A stretch of 64,000 nt of DNA from Aplectana chamaeleonis (lineage: Eukaryota; Nematoda; Chromadorea; Rhabditida; Cosmocercidae), in the NCBI GenBank assembly GCA_029168955.1, contig JAPDOI010000132.1:930001-994000 (forward strand). Direction: 5' to 3'. The notes under the pieces are model-generated. The model was not told where the DNA came from. It searched no databases and saw only the letters and a program-made list of their open reading frames with translations. This document shows, one piece after another, positions 10,736 to 22,061 of this stretch. The position numbers and the translations under genes were made by a program. Numbering within the stretch: the first letter of the stretch is position 1; the number at the start of each line of letters is the position of its first letter.

Positions 10736-12218
10736 GGTGTAACTCAAAGAGCGATTAGCAAAAACGGCTAACGATTAAGATAAAAAGATAAAGAGCAGAA
10801 AATTGGCGTGTAGATAACGGGCCAACTCGGCTTCAACTATTCACGACGCGCTGTATGTAGAGTTCGCGTTATAATTCTAGTCTGATGAATGAACGGGGCT
10901 GCAACGGTAGATCACCCCGCGCGAATCGAAACTCCATTCTCCAGTAAGGCCGCCAACCCCGCACGAGCAGCCGCCTGGTCCATGCGTCAGACTAATTCGA
11001 AAACGGAAACCATACAATGACGGTACGGTTTTAGTCTGTGGGGTTCATGGGGTGATCTGGACCAACTTGATCTTGACACACATCTTGACACCTTGTACTC
11101 GCAGACAATCACTGCATGAGTGAGGAAAATACAAGAATCTTGTATGGGCAAGTTTAGCAAGCGCCTATAATTTCGGGCACCCTGTAGTCAAGTGGCTAAG
11201 TAAAAGTCGTATGTGACGCTTTTAACATTATGAACAATTGCTTCAAGATTGCTAACCCTCGTTATGACCAGGTTCTCGAATAAGCCAAGAGATGCAGGAC
11301 AATCAGAAAAACATACATACCCACCCAAAAAAGGGCAACAAAGCAAAAATGAAACGAAGAGAAAGGTCGACCGGGCGGCGCTCTGCAGGTTCGGAATTGA
11401 CGACTACTAGAACCATGATGGCACAAATAAGTACTCAGTGTTGTCACACAAAATGTTTCGGCTACATTGTAGCTAGCCAAGTGTTGCGTGCGAAGGGCAA
11501 ACTGATTGTCCATAACATGAAGGTTGAGAAAAGTGATGGATTGATCAATTTGTACCTGTTTCGAGGAAGCTGTCTCAAATTGTTATTATTTAAGACTGAA
11601 GGTTGTGTTGCTCTCGAACGGGGAAACCGGTTGACTTCACTGAAAGTTCCAGTGAGTGGAGCAGGCTACACTTTGTCATGTGGTTCCCAGACATGCACTT
11701 GCCTTTTTAATACGGATACACAGAAGTGTTTTGAAGTTTTTGAGGAGTCATCACACCAAACGATTCGCTGTTTTTTGCAGCGCCCACAAGGAACAGCAAA
11801 AACTTCTGTGATGTCTGCTACGTACATCATCCCAAGCTTAATGTGTCTGCAAACTTCGAAGTTAAAAGGTGGCATATGAGGTACGGACGGTAATCAAGTT
11901 TTTCGCGAAGAATAAAGGTTCTGCTGTCCGAAAAAAAGACAAAGGAAATGAAAAATCAAACAATGACGAAAAAGAAGCAATACTTTTGTGAGAGTATGCC
12001 AAACCCCTTGCCCTGTAGTTCTCCTTACAATATGAAAAACTGCTGACCTCGAGAAGACAACCGACCTTTGGTGCAGGTATTGGTGGGAGGGAAGTACATA
12101 AAGTATAATCACCCCTTCCCAGTGCGGAGTATCCATACATACATACACATCCTTGAAAATCACAGCCGCCGACGCTGTGTCTTTTGTACATATCTCACTA
12201 TCTCTCCACGAATGTACA
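10736..12218. other. Unassigned sequence with one long unsupported ORF
   Basis: A 195-codon plus-strand ORF (11292-11879) is the longest outside transposons. It has several Cys (CGSQTCTCLF) but no signal peptide, domain or splice pattern I recognise. I regard it as chance, with low certainty. Confidence 0.35.
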
Positions 12219-12354
12219 ACGACGACACTCAAGAGTACACGTGACGCAAATGAGATTTCATTATGAAAATTCGTGGCGGGACCCACATATGGTCTTACCA
12301 CGGAACTTCATAATGAAATCTCTCTTGCGTCATGTGGGTTCTTGAGCGTCGACG
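12219..12354. repeat. Palindrome, about 136 bp
   Basis: Left arm from gacgacactcaagagtac pairs with right arm ending cttgagcgtcgac, sharing gatttcattatgaa and its inverse. The loop contains gggacccacatatggtc. Confidence 0.7.
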
Positions 12355-12632
12355 TTTTTCAAGGGTTTCGATCGCGCGCGACGATCTACCTCCGCAGCAT
12401 CGTCCATCTATTTTCACTAGGAGACGCTAACTCCCACACATTGAGTTTATTTTAGCTTTCCTTACACTACTATATGCCCTTCTGTAGTTTCTATATGTGC
12501 AGAGGATTTTGCATGAAAGTGTGCATCTAAATATGTTCATACACATAATCGGCGTACAATAAGGCAAGCCCGCAATAACGATGCGAAGCGGGGTGGATAT
12601 TTACACTAGTACCCCGTACTAGTGTGCATATG

Positions 12633-13127
12633 TTTTGCCGGTTCTCGATTATGGTTCTCAAATTTGGAGTCCGAGTACAAAGAAACTCCAGAGAAAAAAT
12701 TGAAAAGGTGCAGAAAACATTCTTGAAGATCTTGCTGACGAGATGCTTAGGTAATTCCAACACAGCTCAAACTTTTCGCAGTTATCAGCAGCGCCTTGAT
12801 CTATTCAAATTACAGAGTCTTCACCATCGCAGAGTTTTTAATGATATTGTCTTCTAATTCAAGTTGCTTAAGGGTGATTTGAAACTGAAGGCTAGTAAAC
12901 ACTGGTGCTTCCGACCATCTGAAGGGCGGGTTTCCAGACTGACTCTGCAGTGTCCCAGTGCCAAGAGAATAAATAGGACCAAAATAGTCAACTCGCTATT
13001 CTTCAGAGGAGCGAGGTGGCTTGAGAGACTACCGAAAGAAGTAATTGAAGCTGGAAATGTATCAGTTTTCAAGAACAGGTTGAAGAAGGTCGATTTGTTT
13101 GCGATTTTGGATATTCCAGATGTGTAG
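12633..13127 (+). pseudogene. CR1-like LINE reverse transcriptase, C-terminal fragment
   Basis: A frame starting VLDYGSQIWSPSTKKLQRK shifts by one base into KIEKVQKTFLKILLTRCLG, then RSYQQRLDLFKLQSLHHRRV. After an in-frame TAA at 12855 it continues CFRPSEGRVSRLTLQCPSAK, SLFFRGARWLERLPKEVIEA and FKNRLKKVDLF. These are the conserved blocks at the end of CR1/T1-type non-LTR retrotransposon polyproteins. It is 5'-truncated and has one frameshift and one stop. An ATAA-rich tail lies 1 kb downstream. Confidence 0.85.
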
Positions 13128-15395
13128 GATGGTGTGATTATCGGCAATGCTATACGTGACATGCTGCTTGTAATGCCAGGTGTCTCCGAGCCTAATTAGT
13201 GATATAGTGGAAGATCGCCATAATCAAAATTCAAAAGATCCTGCAATCTTATCTACACTGAATGTTTTTGTTTTCGTTTGGACGTCTCTTGGGCATATTA
13301 CTGGTGTTCCTAGTCCTTTTGCTATACAGGAGGGCATCAGACGCTATTACATGATAGCCAGGTTGTCCCAGCTGCAGCGTAGAGTTCGGTCAATCGCTCT
13401 CATTTCATACCTGACACTATAATTTCTTTCCTCCCATTTTGCCCTGTATTTGATGCGGCACCGTTTTCAACCGAGTGGTGTACTGGTGACGTTTCGTGGA
13501 TAACATTCATTGTATGGTGGGTATCAATGGGAACTACAGTGAATGCAACACTATATTACTACAAATTTTGTTGATGAATCTAGCCCAGATACCTGTTAGT
13601 GGCGGGAGGCTCGATGAATCACCAAGGATCCCACATGGTAGGGCAGCATTTGTACTGTTACTAGTCTATGCCGATGAACCTAATGCACTTCATACAAGGC
13701 ATACGAGGTGGAGAGTTGTTTTTATTCTCACCCAGATTTTCACTAGCAATGAAGCTTGCTTGTCCTGAGATGTCACCTCTAACTTCTCAGTTGAAACCAT
13801 GCTACAATCAGATCGCGTCTAATTCCCAATAACTAATGCGAGGGTTTCCTTCTGATCTGAAGTTTCTGAACTTTTTGCAGAGCGCGACAACCGTGAGATT
13901 AACGTAATTCGTCTCGTGTGCTTCTTTTAATAGTTCTATTCAAAACTTCAGTGACGTATCAGGAGGCTTGTTGACGTATTTTTCTGTGCGAAGCGAGTTG
14001 TTTCCGTCCGTGGACCCTTTTTGAGGCGTGTTTGATTTGTTTTCAAATTATTTTTTGTTGTTGCTTTAAGCAATTCTGTTTAACGCTTTATTTGTGTTTT
14101 TTTAACTTTTTCTATGACCGGTTGTACTGTTTCTATTTCAAGATGCTTAATTATGCGCGCCTCTGCATGCATAAATAAATAAATGAATAAATAAATAAAA
14201 TACATTCCCGTACACTCAGAAACTTCAACCCACTACGAAACTTCTCGTGGACCCTGCTCTAAAGGGCGTTAGCATCAAAAGCTGTCCTATCGATTGCAAG
14301 AATTCCAACCATGCACAACTTTTGTAACGTGAGAGAATACACTTTAAATTGATGAGGCGCGACCGTGAACGATTCAATAGATGTTTAATATCCACGGAAT
14401 TTTTGAAATAGCAGAATTGTTCTCAATCATGTTCTGATCAAACCAATCATGTTCTGAACCTATTGAAGTAATCAAACAAAGACCAAAGTTGGAGGGCAAC
14501 GACTCCATCTTGCAGCCGTAACACGACAACGAAATTGTAAAAAAAAACCACAAAATAAAAAAGATTGCAATTCACGTAAGGTAGAAGCGAAATACGATGA
14601 GAACAACGCTGACCTACTGAATACATTCCTTCACAAAAGGTTATTATTAGGAAATGGTGTGTCTGAATAGTTATGCTTCGAGCATATTCCTGTACGCTTA
14701 ACCATTTGACCACCAGACGTCTGTGTTTTCCATTTTCTACAGCGCGAATCTAAAGCTTACTAGACAATTGCTAATTACCAACCAACTAACAATACCCACA
14801 CTTTCGCACATATTGTTCGTGTCTCTCAAAGAGGAAGCCGCGCTGAGCGATAGGGCACGAGATCATTCAAGCGATAGCCATCTTCCCATCGTTTTCTCGC
14901 TAAAAAAAGTGCCGCCAAGCAGCGTCGCGGCTTCCTATTTAGATTATACATACCATACGCAATGGTAAAAATATGAGCAGCTATGACCACCAATCGAAAA
15001 CATCGCAAAAGCCTGATTAAAATCGGCGGTCACAACACGCAATGTCAGAAGCTTGTCAACGCAATGAGGCGTACCTTCTTTACCTTCTGATGTTGCTTGA
15101 CTGCTGAGCACCTTGTCTCCATTCTGATTTTGTGCTATCAGTACAGCTCACCAATGCTAGGTGTTGCATCCTTCCTTACTGTGTGGTTAGGTGAGGAAGA
15201 CAAGACAAGATTCTGTGAAAAAATGGAACCGTCGAATATGAACGTATAAATTGTTGCAGAAAAAAACGAACGGCTGATGTCCGTCGTTGAAGATGAAGTG
15301 GGCAGCCGCATTTTGGGCCCAATTTGTGTCGCCCTTGAGTGATACGGTAGAAATCTGCGAGCAGACGCAAACGGGGACATTTGAATCTTCTACGG
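13128..15395. other. Probable LINE 3' region, then unassigned
   Basis: 13128-14166 may be the 3' untranslated part of the CR1-like LINE. Further on, 14815-14930 (tctctcaaagaggaagccgc) resembles 16470-16585 (tctctcgcgttggaagccgc), a pair of related GC-rich blocks. No gene is seen. Confidence 0.4.
14167..14206 (+). repeat. ATAA-rich tail, possible LINE 3' end
   Basis: The sequence ataaataaataaatgaataa continues with further ATAA units. CR1-type LINEs often end in short tandem repeats of this kind rather than poly(A). It may close the element that starts at 12633, with about 1 kb of 3' untranslated sequence between. Confidence 0.45.
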
Positions 15396-16069
15396 CTCTG
15401 CCAACGCGTAGCTAAATGCCTCACACGGAAACCAGAGATGCCCAGGGTTTCGGAGGCATCTAGTCTAATTTTGACGCGAGAATTTACGTGATTACGGAAA
15501 GTTTAGCCTCAGTTGGTGAAATTTTAGCTACAGCGCCCGCATATTCTTCGTAAATTCTCGCTACAGCACCCGCATATTCTACGCTTATTCTCGTTGCAGC
15601 ACTGGGTCGATCGGCCACCAAGTCTTGATCTGTTTTAGAAAGGCGATCCTCGCTGCGATCGAGCGCATCGCCGTTTTTCCCCACGGCCTGCAGCATACCA
15701 GCGGCCAAAATTATCCTTGCAAGGTCTTGCAGAGAGCGACACGGGTCACCCTCCACGACCACCCACAGAGTGTCAAGTTCTCCGTGGGTTGACTGTGCCG
15801 AAACTGTTCAAACCGCATCCCTGCGTTCCGCGTAGCCAACGCGGGTTTGAGATTGAATTCAACACAGGCTGTCGCGAAATCCGTAGATTCTCGCTACAAA
15901 ATTATAGCGAGAATATACGGTTTGGCGTCAGAGAGAACAGTGGTTCGAACGGACACAAGAATATGCGGGTTTAGCTATCGTGGCTAAACCCCCTTAAATT
16001 CTCGCTACATGGAATGGGCCGGCGTTTCAGGCCGCGCCCTCGGAGGCATCTAGCTACGCGTTGGCAGAG
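15396..16069. mobile_element. 674-bp element with 26-bp terminal inverted repeats
   Basis: 15396-15421 and 16044-16069 are inverted copies with one mismatch (core gccaacgcgtagct). Inside, tandem 'attctcgctacag' units occur near 15540-15600 and again near 15890-16005. No transposase is present, so it is a non-autonomous DNA transposon of unknown family. Confidence 0.68.
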
Positions 16070-17240
16070 GGCTTTCAGCCGCCAATGGTAAGAAATAAAT
16101 CTCATGGCCGCGCAACAGTCGCGATTGGAGCAACCCTAAGGAGCCCCTTTAAGGAGTCAGCAGAGCTGAAGTCGCGGCGTTGCTCGCAACAACGAACAGA
16201 GCTATGTGATGCAGTATCGATACATTCGGCTACGATGGTGACCGACGCGGCGTTAAAGGCTATGAGAGGCCATCACAGTATTTTGACGCCGCGACGCCCT
16301 GCGTCACTGCTAGCGAGCGGCAACCGACGCGGCGTCGATAATGTTTGGAAACATTTTTGTCGCCGCGGCAAGGCTGACTCTCGGCAACCACTCGCCGGGC
16401 GGTGCAACTCTGTAGGCACGCTCAGGTTTCAATTCTGCGTTTTTGCGACATCTTTCCTGACATTCGTATAATCAGTGTCTCTCGCGTTGGAAGCCGCGCT
16501 TAGCAGTCGGGCGCAAAATCATTTAATCAATCGCCATCCTCCCTTCGTTTTACCGCGCGCAACTTTTCTCGCCAAGTACCGTCGCGACTACCCCCCCCCA
16601 TCCAGAGATTGACGTTATTCTGATTATCGTCCAGAAATATTCATAATGCAAGCTAAAACACGACAATCTCTGATTGTCCGATGGTGTGCACATGTGTCTG
16701 AGGTGTGTTTTCCGTGGTTTAAGGAGAAACGTTGTGCTACAGATTGTGTTCTAGATGTATACAACGTCTTCTTCACATTTCAATGACTCCTGTTTCTACA
16801 GGTCGTAGCTTTCACTTTGAATCGAGCCTTTGCAGCTTCCAGGGAAGGGGAAGATAGACTTACAAAGAAAGAGACAAGTGGGACGAGATCGCAGTGGTTT
16901 GGAACGTCGAAGAGGCACGAAGAAGGAGAGAACAAGAGTCTCTCTCTCGATCATCATTTTGGTGCTTCTCTCTGTCGTCCTGATCGCTACGTAACTTCGG
17001 TGTCGCCTTCAAGCATTACGATCTCGTCCCGAGGCGGTGGCGCTTCGGGCGGCTCGAATACCAATTATCTTTATTCCAAAGTACGCATTAGCGCCCGAGA
17101 TCCACTAGAATTATGCATACTGTCGTATTGCGCACTTGTTGCAGAGACAGCTCGACTTTATCCTGGATAAACTTTCCAAAATCTTTGTTTTCTTTTATAG
17201 GTGCTCTCTCCAGCGTGCCGTCTTTTATCTTTACCATCTA
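16070..17240. other. Unassigned, GC-rich then mixed
   Basis: 16100-16430 is rich in gcgacg/cgtcgc words. 16817-17170 holds a 117-codon plus-strand ORF with Ser/Gly/Arg bias and no motif. No splice-supported exon. Confidence 0.4.
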
Positions 17241-18526
17241 TTAGGTCTAGAAGTTAATTTCCGCGTTTTTTTACGCTTTTTACACTATTGAAAACTGGAC
17301 ATACTTAAACAAAATTTTTATTCAAAATAATTTCCGTCATTAATAACAACCATTTCCCAGAGTTTGGGTAACTTATGGATTCCATCATAATAAAATTTTT
17401 CTGGTTTGGCCTCCACCCATTCATCGAGCCATTTTTTGACATCTTGACGATCTTGAAAGCGCTGCTCCGCTAGACCATGCGCCATTGACCGGAAAAGGTG
17501 ATAATCCGACGGGGCGATGTCTGGAGAGTACGGCGGGTGCGGTAAGACTTCCCATTTGAACTCTTTAGCGTATCCTTTACCGTTCGAGCAACATGAGGTC
17601 GAGCGTTATCATGAAGCAATATGACTTTTTCGTGTCGACTCGCCCATTCTGGTCTCTTTGCTTCGATTTCATGCCGCAATTGCGCTAGTTGATGTTGATA
17701 GCGATTCGCAGTAACTGTTTCGCCAGGTTGAAGAAGTTCATAGTACAGTATACCGCGTTGATCCCACCATATGCACAGTAAGACCTTTCTTCCCGTGGAT
17801 GTTTGGTTTTGCGGTCGAAGTTGTTGTTTCACCAGGACTAACCCACGATTTTCTTCGCTTCGGATTGTCGTAGTACACCCACTTTTCATCGCCAGTTATG
17901 ATGCGGTGTAAAAAAGACTTTCTTTGGAATCGGTCCAACAAGATTTGTGAAGTTGTTTTTCTGCTCTTTGTTGCGTTCTGAGAGCTCATAGGGGATCCAT
18001 TTTCCTTCCTTTTGAATCTTCCCCATTGCCTTCAATCGAATAGAAATTGCTTTTGGGTGACGCCGAGAGATGCCGCGAGCTGTTCTTGCGTTTGAGCCGA
18101 ATCTTGATCCAACAAAGCCTGAAGTTCTTCGTCTTCGAACTTTTTGGCTGTCCTGGTCGATCTTTGTCCTTAACGTCAAAATCACCCGATTTGAAACGCT
18201 GAAACCATTCTTGGCAGGTTCTTATGGATGGAGCAGCATCCCCGTAAGCTTGGGCAAGCATTTGGTGCGCGTCAGTGGCTTTCTTCTTGAGATGAAAAAA
18301 GGAAAAGGAGAGCTTCCTTGCAAATGGCGTTTTTCCGGCACAAAAGTTGACATATTCTGAAACTAAAATAATACTTTTTTATAAGGTACGTGAAGCAAGT
18401 TATATATCAATAGAAAGCTGATAATACAGTGAGCATTATAACATAAAATTCGTTATATAAAAATAATTTTATTTTTTACAAAATATCAATAACAACAAAA
18501 ACGCGGAAATTAACTTCTAGACCTAA
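17241..18526 (-). mobile_element. Complete mariner element (1286 bp) with TA duplication
   Basis: The terminal inverted repeats are 30 bp and identical: 17241-17270 (starts ttaggtctagaagttaattt) and 18497-18526. A TA on each side (17239-17240, 18527-18528) is the mariner target duplication. The length of 1286 bp is standard for mariner. The transposase lies on the minus strand. Perfect termini suggest a fairly recent insertion. Confidence 0.95.
17318..18353 (-). pseudogene. mariner transposase, frameshifted
   Basis: From ATG at 18353 to TAA at 17318 is 1036 nt, close to the 345-codon length of mariner transposases, but the frame is broken several times. Fragments include MLAQAYGDAAPSIRTCQEWF and FKSGDFDVKDKDRPGQP (helix-turn-helix part), TGDEKWVYYDNPKRR (first catalytic Asp), LLHDNARPHVA (second Asp) and, in another frame, YSPDIAPSDYHLF (third Asp of D,D34D). 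All three catalytic Asp are present but not in one frame, so no active enzyme is expected. Its intact ends could still be moved by a related transposase. Confidence 0.92.
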
Positions 18527-19126
18527 TAGAATGTCATTGATGGAATCAAAGGGGAGACAAACCCTCCGTAGATTACTGATCGATCAAAGAAGTGGCCATC
18601 TACTCAAATGAGCGATTCGACTTGTGGATTAGGTCTGCAACCACATACAGATTTCTGTAGAAATAAATGCTGCCGTTGTCAGTTGGTCGAACCTTTGTTA
18701 CTCCATTTCTACATACCCTTCACTTTAATGCCCTTTTATTCGAGGAAATGGCTAATTCTTTTCTCTGACGTATTTAATATGGAGTCAGAGATCCAGGTGG
18801 CGCATTTCAGATTGCTATGGATCTGGTTCACTGGCCGGTTGCAATCGCGTTGTTGATATTATCACCTTGACTGGTGATTGTTGTTTTGTCGCACACTTCT
18901 TCTTACTCTTAACAGGAACTCCTCGCCTGGCTCCAAGCTTCACGACCTCAGACAAACCATCGCTCGGAGCGGGACCGGCTCCTCCCAATTATGACGTCAT
19001 CGCCCGGACAGCGGCGGAGGGGCGAACTGGCACCGCGATCCCTGTCCGGTAGGAATATCAGCGTCGGCCGCTCTCCGGTCGCTCTCAGGGCGACAGCGGT
19101 GCCATCGCCAGAGATGGAGAGACGCG
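18527..19126. other. Unassigned sequence
   Basis: No gene. 18950-19100 is GC-rich with cgctcggagcgggac words that recur inverted at 19540-19660, so 18950-19660 may be one foldback element around the hairpin at 19127. Confidence 0.42.
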
Positions 19127-19189
19127 GGATTGGCTGTTTTTTGAGTGATAACGTGCGGGCCACGTTATCACTCAAAGAACAACCAATCC
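19127..19189. repeat. Strong short hairpin
   Basis: A 15-bp perfect stem, ttgagtgataacgtg / cacgttatcactcaa, has a 5-base loop (cgggc). It extends outward to ggattgg/ccaatcc with few mismatches, giving arms of about 29 nt. It could be a MITE core or a small-RNA precursor; I cannot decide. Confidence 0.6.
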
Positions 19190-19727
19190 TGCCGGTATAA
19201 AAGGCGGCTCGTCTCGTGTAGAAGGGTAGTTGGCCTTTCAAAGCCACTCTTGAGAGCTGATCTCGGGTCACTCCCAGGAAGACAATTTTTGGCAGCCGAG
19301 GGGATCTCCCATGGCCCGCGGTGGGTAAAAGGCTTCCTCATTGCGGACCATGCTGGGATGGTATCCTTGTTGCAGCCTCTGGCAGGATTAACCTCCTGAC
19401 CCACAGCCTGTAACAAGTACCTTATCCTCTTAAGAGGCTTAATCTTCTCCAGAAGAGGCGGAAATGAAGACAAAATAGCAGTTAGGAAAATTTCAAGAAT
19501 CGCACGGACAGGGACTGCAGTGCCAGTTGGAACCGAAGATCGCTCCGAGCGGGACTGCTGTCGCCCGGAGAGCGGCTGCTGTCGCCCGAGTAGATCGCTC
19601 GGAGCGGAGACACAGCGTCGCTCGAGCCGCTCTCCGGTCCCGCTCCGAGCGATGATTTGTCTGAGACTGTGAGTCGTTTTGCAGGGTAGGTACAAAACTA
19701 ATTGCAACTACACCTAGTCTCTCAATA

Positions 19728-20290
19728 CAGTGCGTTGCGAAATTATATGACACACCCCGATTCCCGCGGTTCCGAACTTCGCGTCAATTAAGGAGACAAA
19801 CGGTAAACGCCAATCGATGCACCACCCTCGAAAACCTCAAGGTACGAATATTCATGAAATTAGGGCAACCAAAAGGAAACTGGAAACGAAAATTGTCAAA
19901 AATGGCCGTTGAAAAATTATATGTCATAGTTGACGTTCTCGCTGAAATTTCAATTAGGACCCCCTGTATCAGTTCCTTCATGCTAAGAATCGTCAAAATC
20001 ACTTAGTTAATAGTTTTCAGATCTCTTTTCAGGTCTTGATGCAAAACCACTTCGAATACTCTCTTTGGCACGGTTCAACCCAGCGTTTGTGAACGCGCCT
20101 TCCAAGATGGGCCCATTTGCTTTGAATGGCCAGTTTAAGTGGAGCCACACGCTCCTATTGCCTGCTCTCAGTGTAGATTCAACGTCTAAGAATACGCCAC
20201 ATGTTTTCCACTGGGTCGAGATCCTGAAAACCGGCCTGCCGTTCTAGCAAAGTGGCATGATCGGCCTGAAACCAGGCCTGCGTCGTCCTA
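19728..20290 (-). pseudogene. Tc1-like transposon relic
   Basis: The left end cagtgcgttgcgaaattata is preceded by TA (19726-19727) and looks like a Tc1-class terminus. Minus-strand sequence at 20180-20290 reads AWFQADHATLLERQAG, then DLDPVENMWRILRR. These resemble the Tc1 blocks FQQDNAP..T and SPDLNPIEN.W, with a deletion between them. The right end is replaced by GC-rich repeats. Confidence 0.6.
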
Positions 20291-20339
20291 CTGACAAGAA
20301 GTGAGGGCGGACACGGTTTAAAATGAAGTGGAAATGATT

Positions 20340-20640
20340 TTCCGACATATCTCGGACAAATGTTAGGACTGACCGCGCGCAACTTTCCCCCTTTAGTACT
20401 GACCGCGCGCAGGAACCGTTCCGATCACGCGCAAGATAACGATTTGGGACCGAACGCGTGCAACGCTCGCGGTCAGAACGATCACAAAAAGTTGCGCGCG
20501 TTCCGACCACGTTTGCGCGCTTTGCGGCCGCCATCACAAACCGATCGGACCGACGGCAATACCAAAAAGCGCGCAGAAACCGCCGCATTTTAGGACTGAC
20601 CGCGCGCCAACAAATTCAGACGTGAGGGAAAATGCATGGT
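20340..20640. repeat. GACCGCGCGCAA repeat cluster 1
   Basis: Several copies of actgaccgcgcgcaac and its inverse. The same motif is clustered at 24300-24530. It forms the broken right side of the Tc1 relic. Confidence 0.6.
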
Positions 20641-20979
20641 GTGTGGCGACCGAGAACGCATTTAAATCCACGCGTGGATTCAATTTTTTTTGCTGCTGTG
20701 CTCGTACTATCTTGCTTTTTTTGATGTTTTTCTTCGTTTTTCTCTCTTTCCATTCTGTGTTTCTGTGTACCCGTTGATTCTACATGTGTTCAAATCGTCT
20801 TATGATTGCATGCACAGTTTAAGCGAAGCTAGCAGTATATCAATGATAAATATACAAAACGGCTAAGGGTGTAGGGTTTTTTTAGATGTAAGCTGCTCGT
20901 GAAAGGTGTAAAGGTATTCTGGTAAGTAAACAATTAGCGTTGTGAAAAGAAGATAATGGGTATCCAGGCGTGAGTGGAA

Positions 20980-21590
20980 GTTGTGAAAAATGGGCGGGGC
21001 TTCAGGAGGAGTGCGCACAACATCGGCTAAACTGCGTAGGGATCCGAAAAAAACGCGAGGGAACAGTTTTTTCGGGGGGGGGCATTATGGTTCTCAAAAT
21101 AATAGTGATGTTTTGGAAAGTGGGCGGGGCTTCAGAAGGAGTGCGCACAACAGCGGCTCAAGTGCGTAGAGATTCGAAACAAAAGGTGAGGGGTAAGTTG
21201 TTGATGACGTATTATGGTTCCCAAGTAATATTGATAAGTTTCAAAAAGTGGGCGGAGCTTCAGAAGGAGTGCGCACCACATTCGATAAGGGGCGTAGGGA
21301 TTCAAAAAACGAGAGGTGATCGTTGTTGGGGGTGTATAATGGTCTTCAAAACGTTAGTGAAATTTCGGAAAGTGGGCGGGGTTAAAAAGGAGTGTGCATA
21401 GTATCGCCTAAAATGCGTAGGGATTCGAAAAAACATGAGAGGTATGTTATCGGGACGTACTATGGTTCTCAAAACAATATTGATAAGTTTCGGTTAGTGG
21501 CCGAAGCTTCAGAAGGAGAGCCCACCACATTCATTAAAGGGCGTAGGAATTCAAGAAACGAAAGGTTATCGTTGTTGGGGGTGAAAAACC
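20980..21590. repeat. Tandem repeat, five units of about 126 bp
   Basis: Units start near 20987, 21115, 21244, 21368 and 21491, each with gtgggcggggcttcagaagg or a close variant, then gtgcgtagggattcgaaa, then tatggttctcaaa. Divergence rises in the last two units. Confidence 0.88.
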
Positions 21591-21624
21591 CGGACTTTGG
21601 AATTCCACTAAGTTTTGTAAAGTT

Positions 21625-21692
21625 TAACCCGAGATACGTTGAGAAAAATAAATTGCGATAACCCGAGATACGTTGAGAAAAATAAATTGCGA
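21625..21692. repeat. Perfect 34-bp tandem duplication
   Basis: Two adjacent identical units, 21625-21658 and 21659-21692, starting taacccgagatacgttgaga. It sits just after the 126-bp tandem array. Confidence 0.92.
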
Positions 21693-21799
21693 AAATGCTA
21701 GCTTGATATCTTTCTGTCCAATATAATATACATATAAGGCCAATATTTTCAGAAATATAGCCTCGAACTTCAATGGAAATCTTGTTGATGCCAACTCAA

Positions 21800-21842
21800 T
21801 ATACTCCTACAGCTAACCTTATACTCCTACAGCTAACCTAAT
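21800..21842. repeat. Short tandem duplication
   Basis: The sequence atactcctacagctaacc occurs twice in a row. Perfect copies suggest a recent slip. Confidence 0.85.
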
Positions 21843-21926
21843 CATCTGAACACGAGAAGAATGCTCTGGTATCGAAGGATATTATTCATTGTGAGTTTCA
21901 ATCGTTTTTAAAGACAGCATAACGTT

Positions 21927-22061
21927 GGCATGGATAGTGAAGAGACTTTGCGTTTCCTGTTGAAGGTTGGCACAAACTCGGTGCCACATGCTATATCATA
22001 CGTGCACCGAGTTTGCGCCAATCTCCAACAGTGAACTCGAGGTCTCTTCACGATCCATGCC
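21927..22061. repeat. Palindrome, 135 bp
   Basis: Outer arms ggcatggatagtgaagagac and its inverse pair with one mismatch. Inner arms contain gcaccgagtttgcgcca and its near-inverse. This is a MITE-like hairpin. Confidence 0.72.

Noticed and set aside
11292..11879. 195-codon plus-strand ORF as a gene
   Set aside because: Longest ORF outside transposons, but no signal peptide, domain, repeat of motifs or splice pattern. The opposite strand is also open for 83 codons, and composition gives no support.
13496..13768. YADE-containing ORF as a reverse transcriptase catalytic block
   Set aside because: The motif lacks the second Asp (YADD), and the surrounding residues do not match reverse transcriptase. 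It lies downstream of the LINE C-terminal fragment, in the wrong order.
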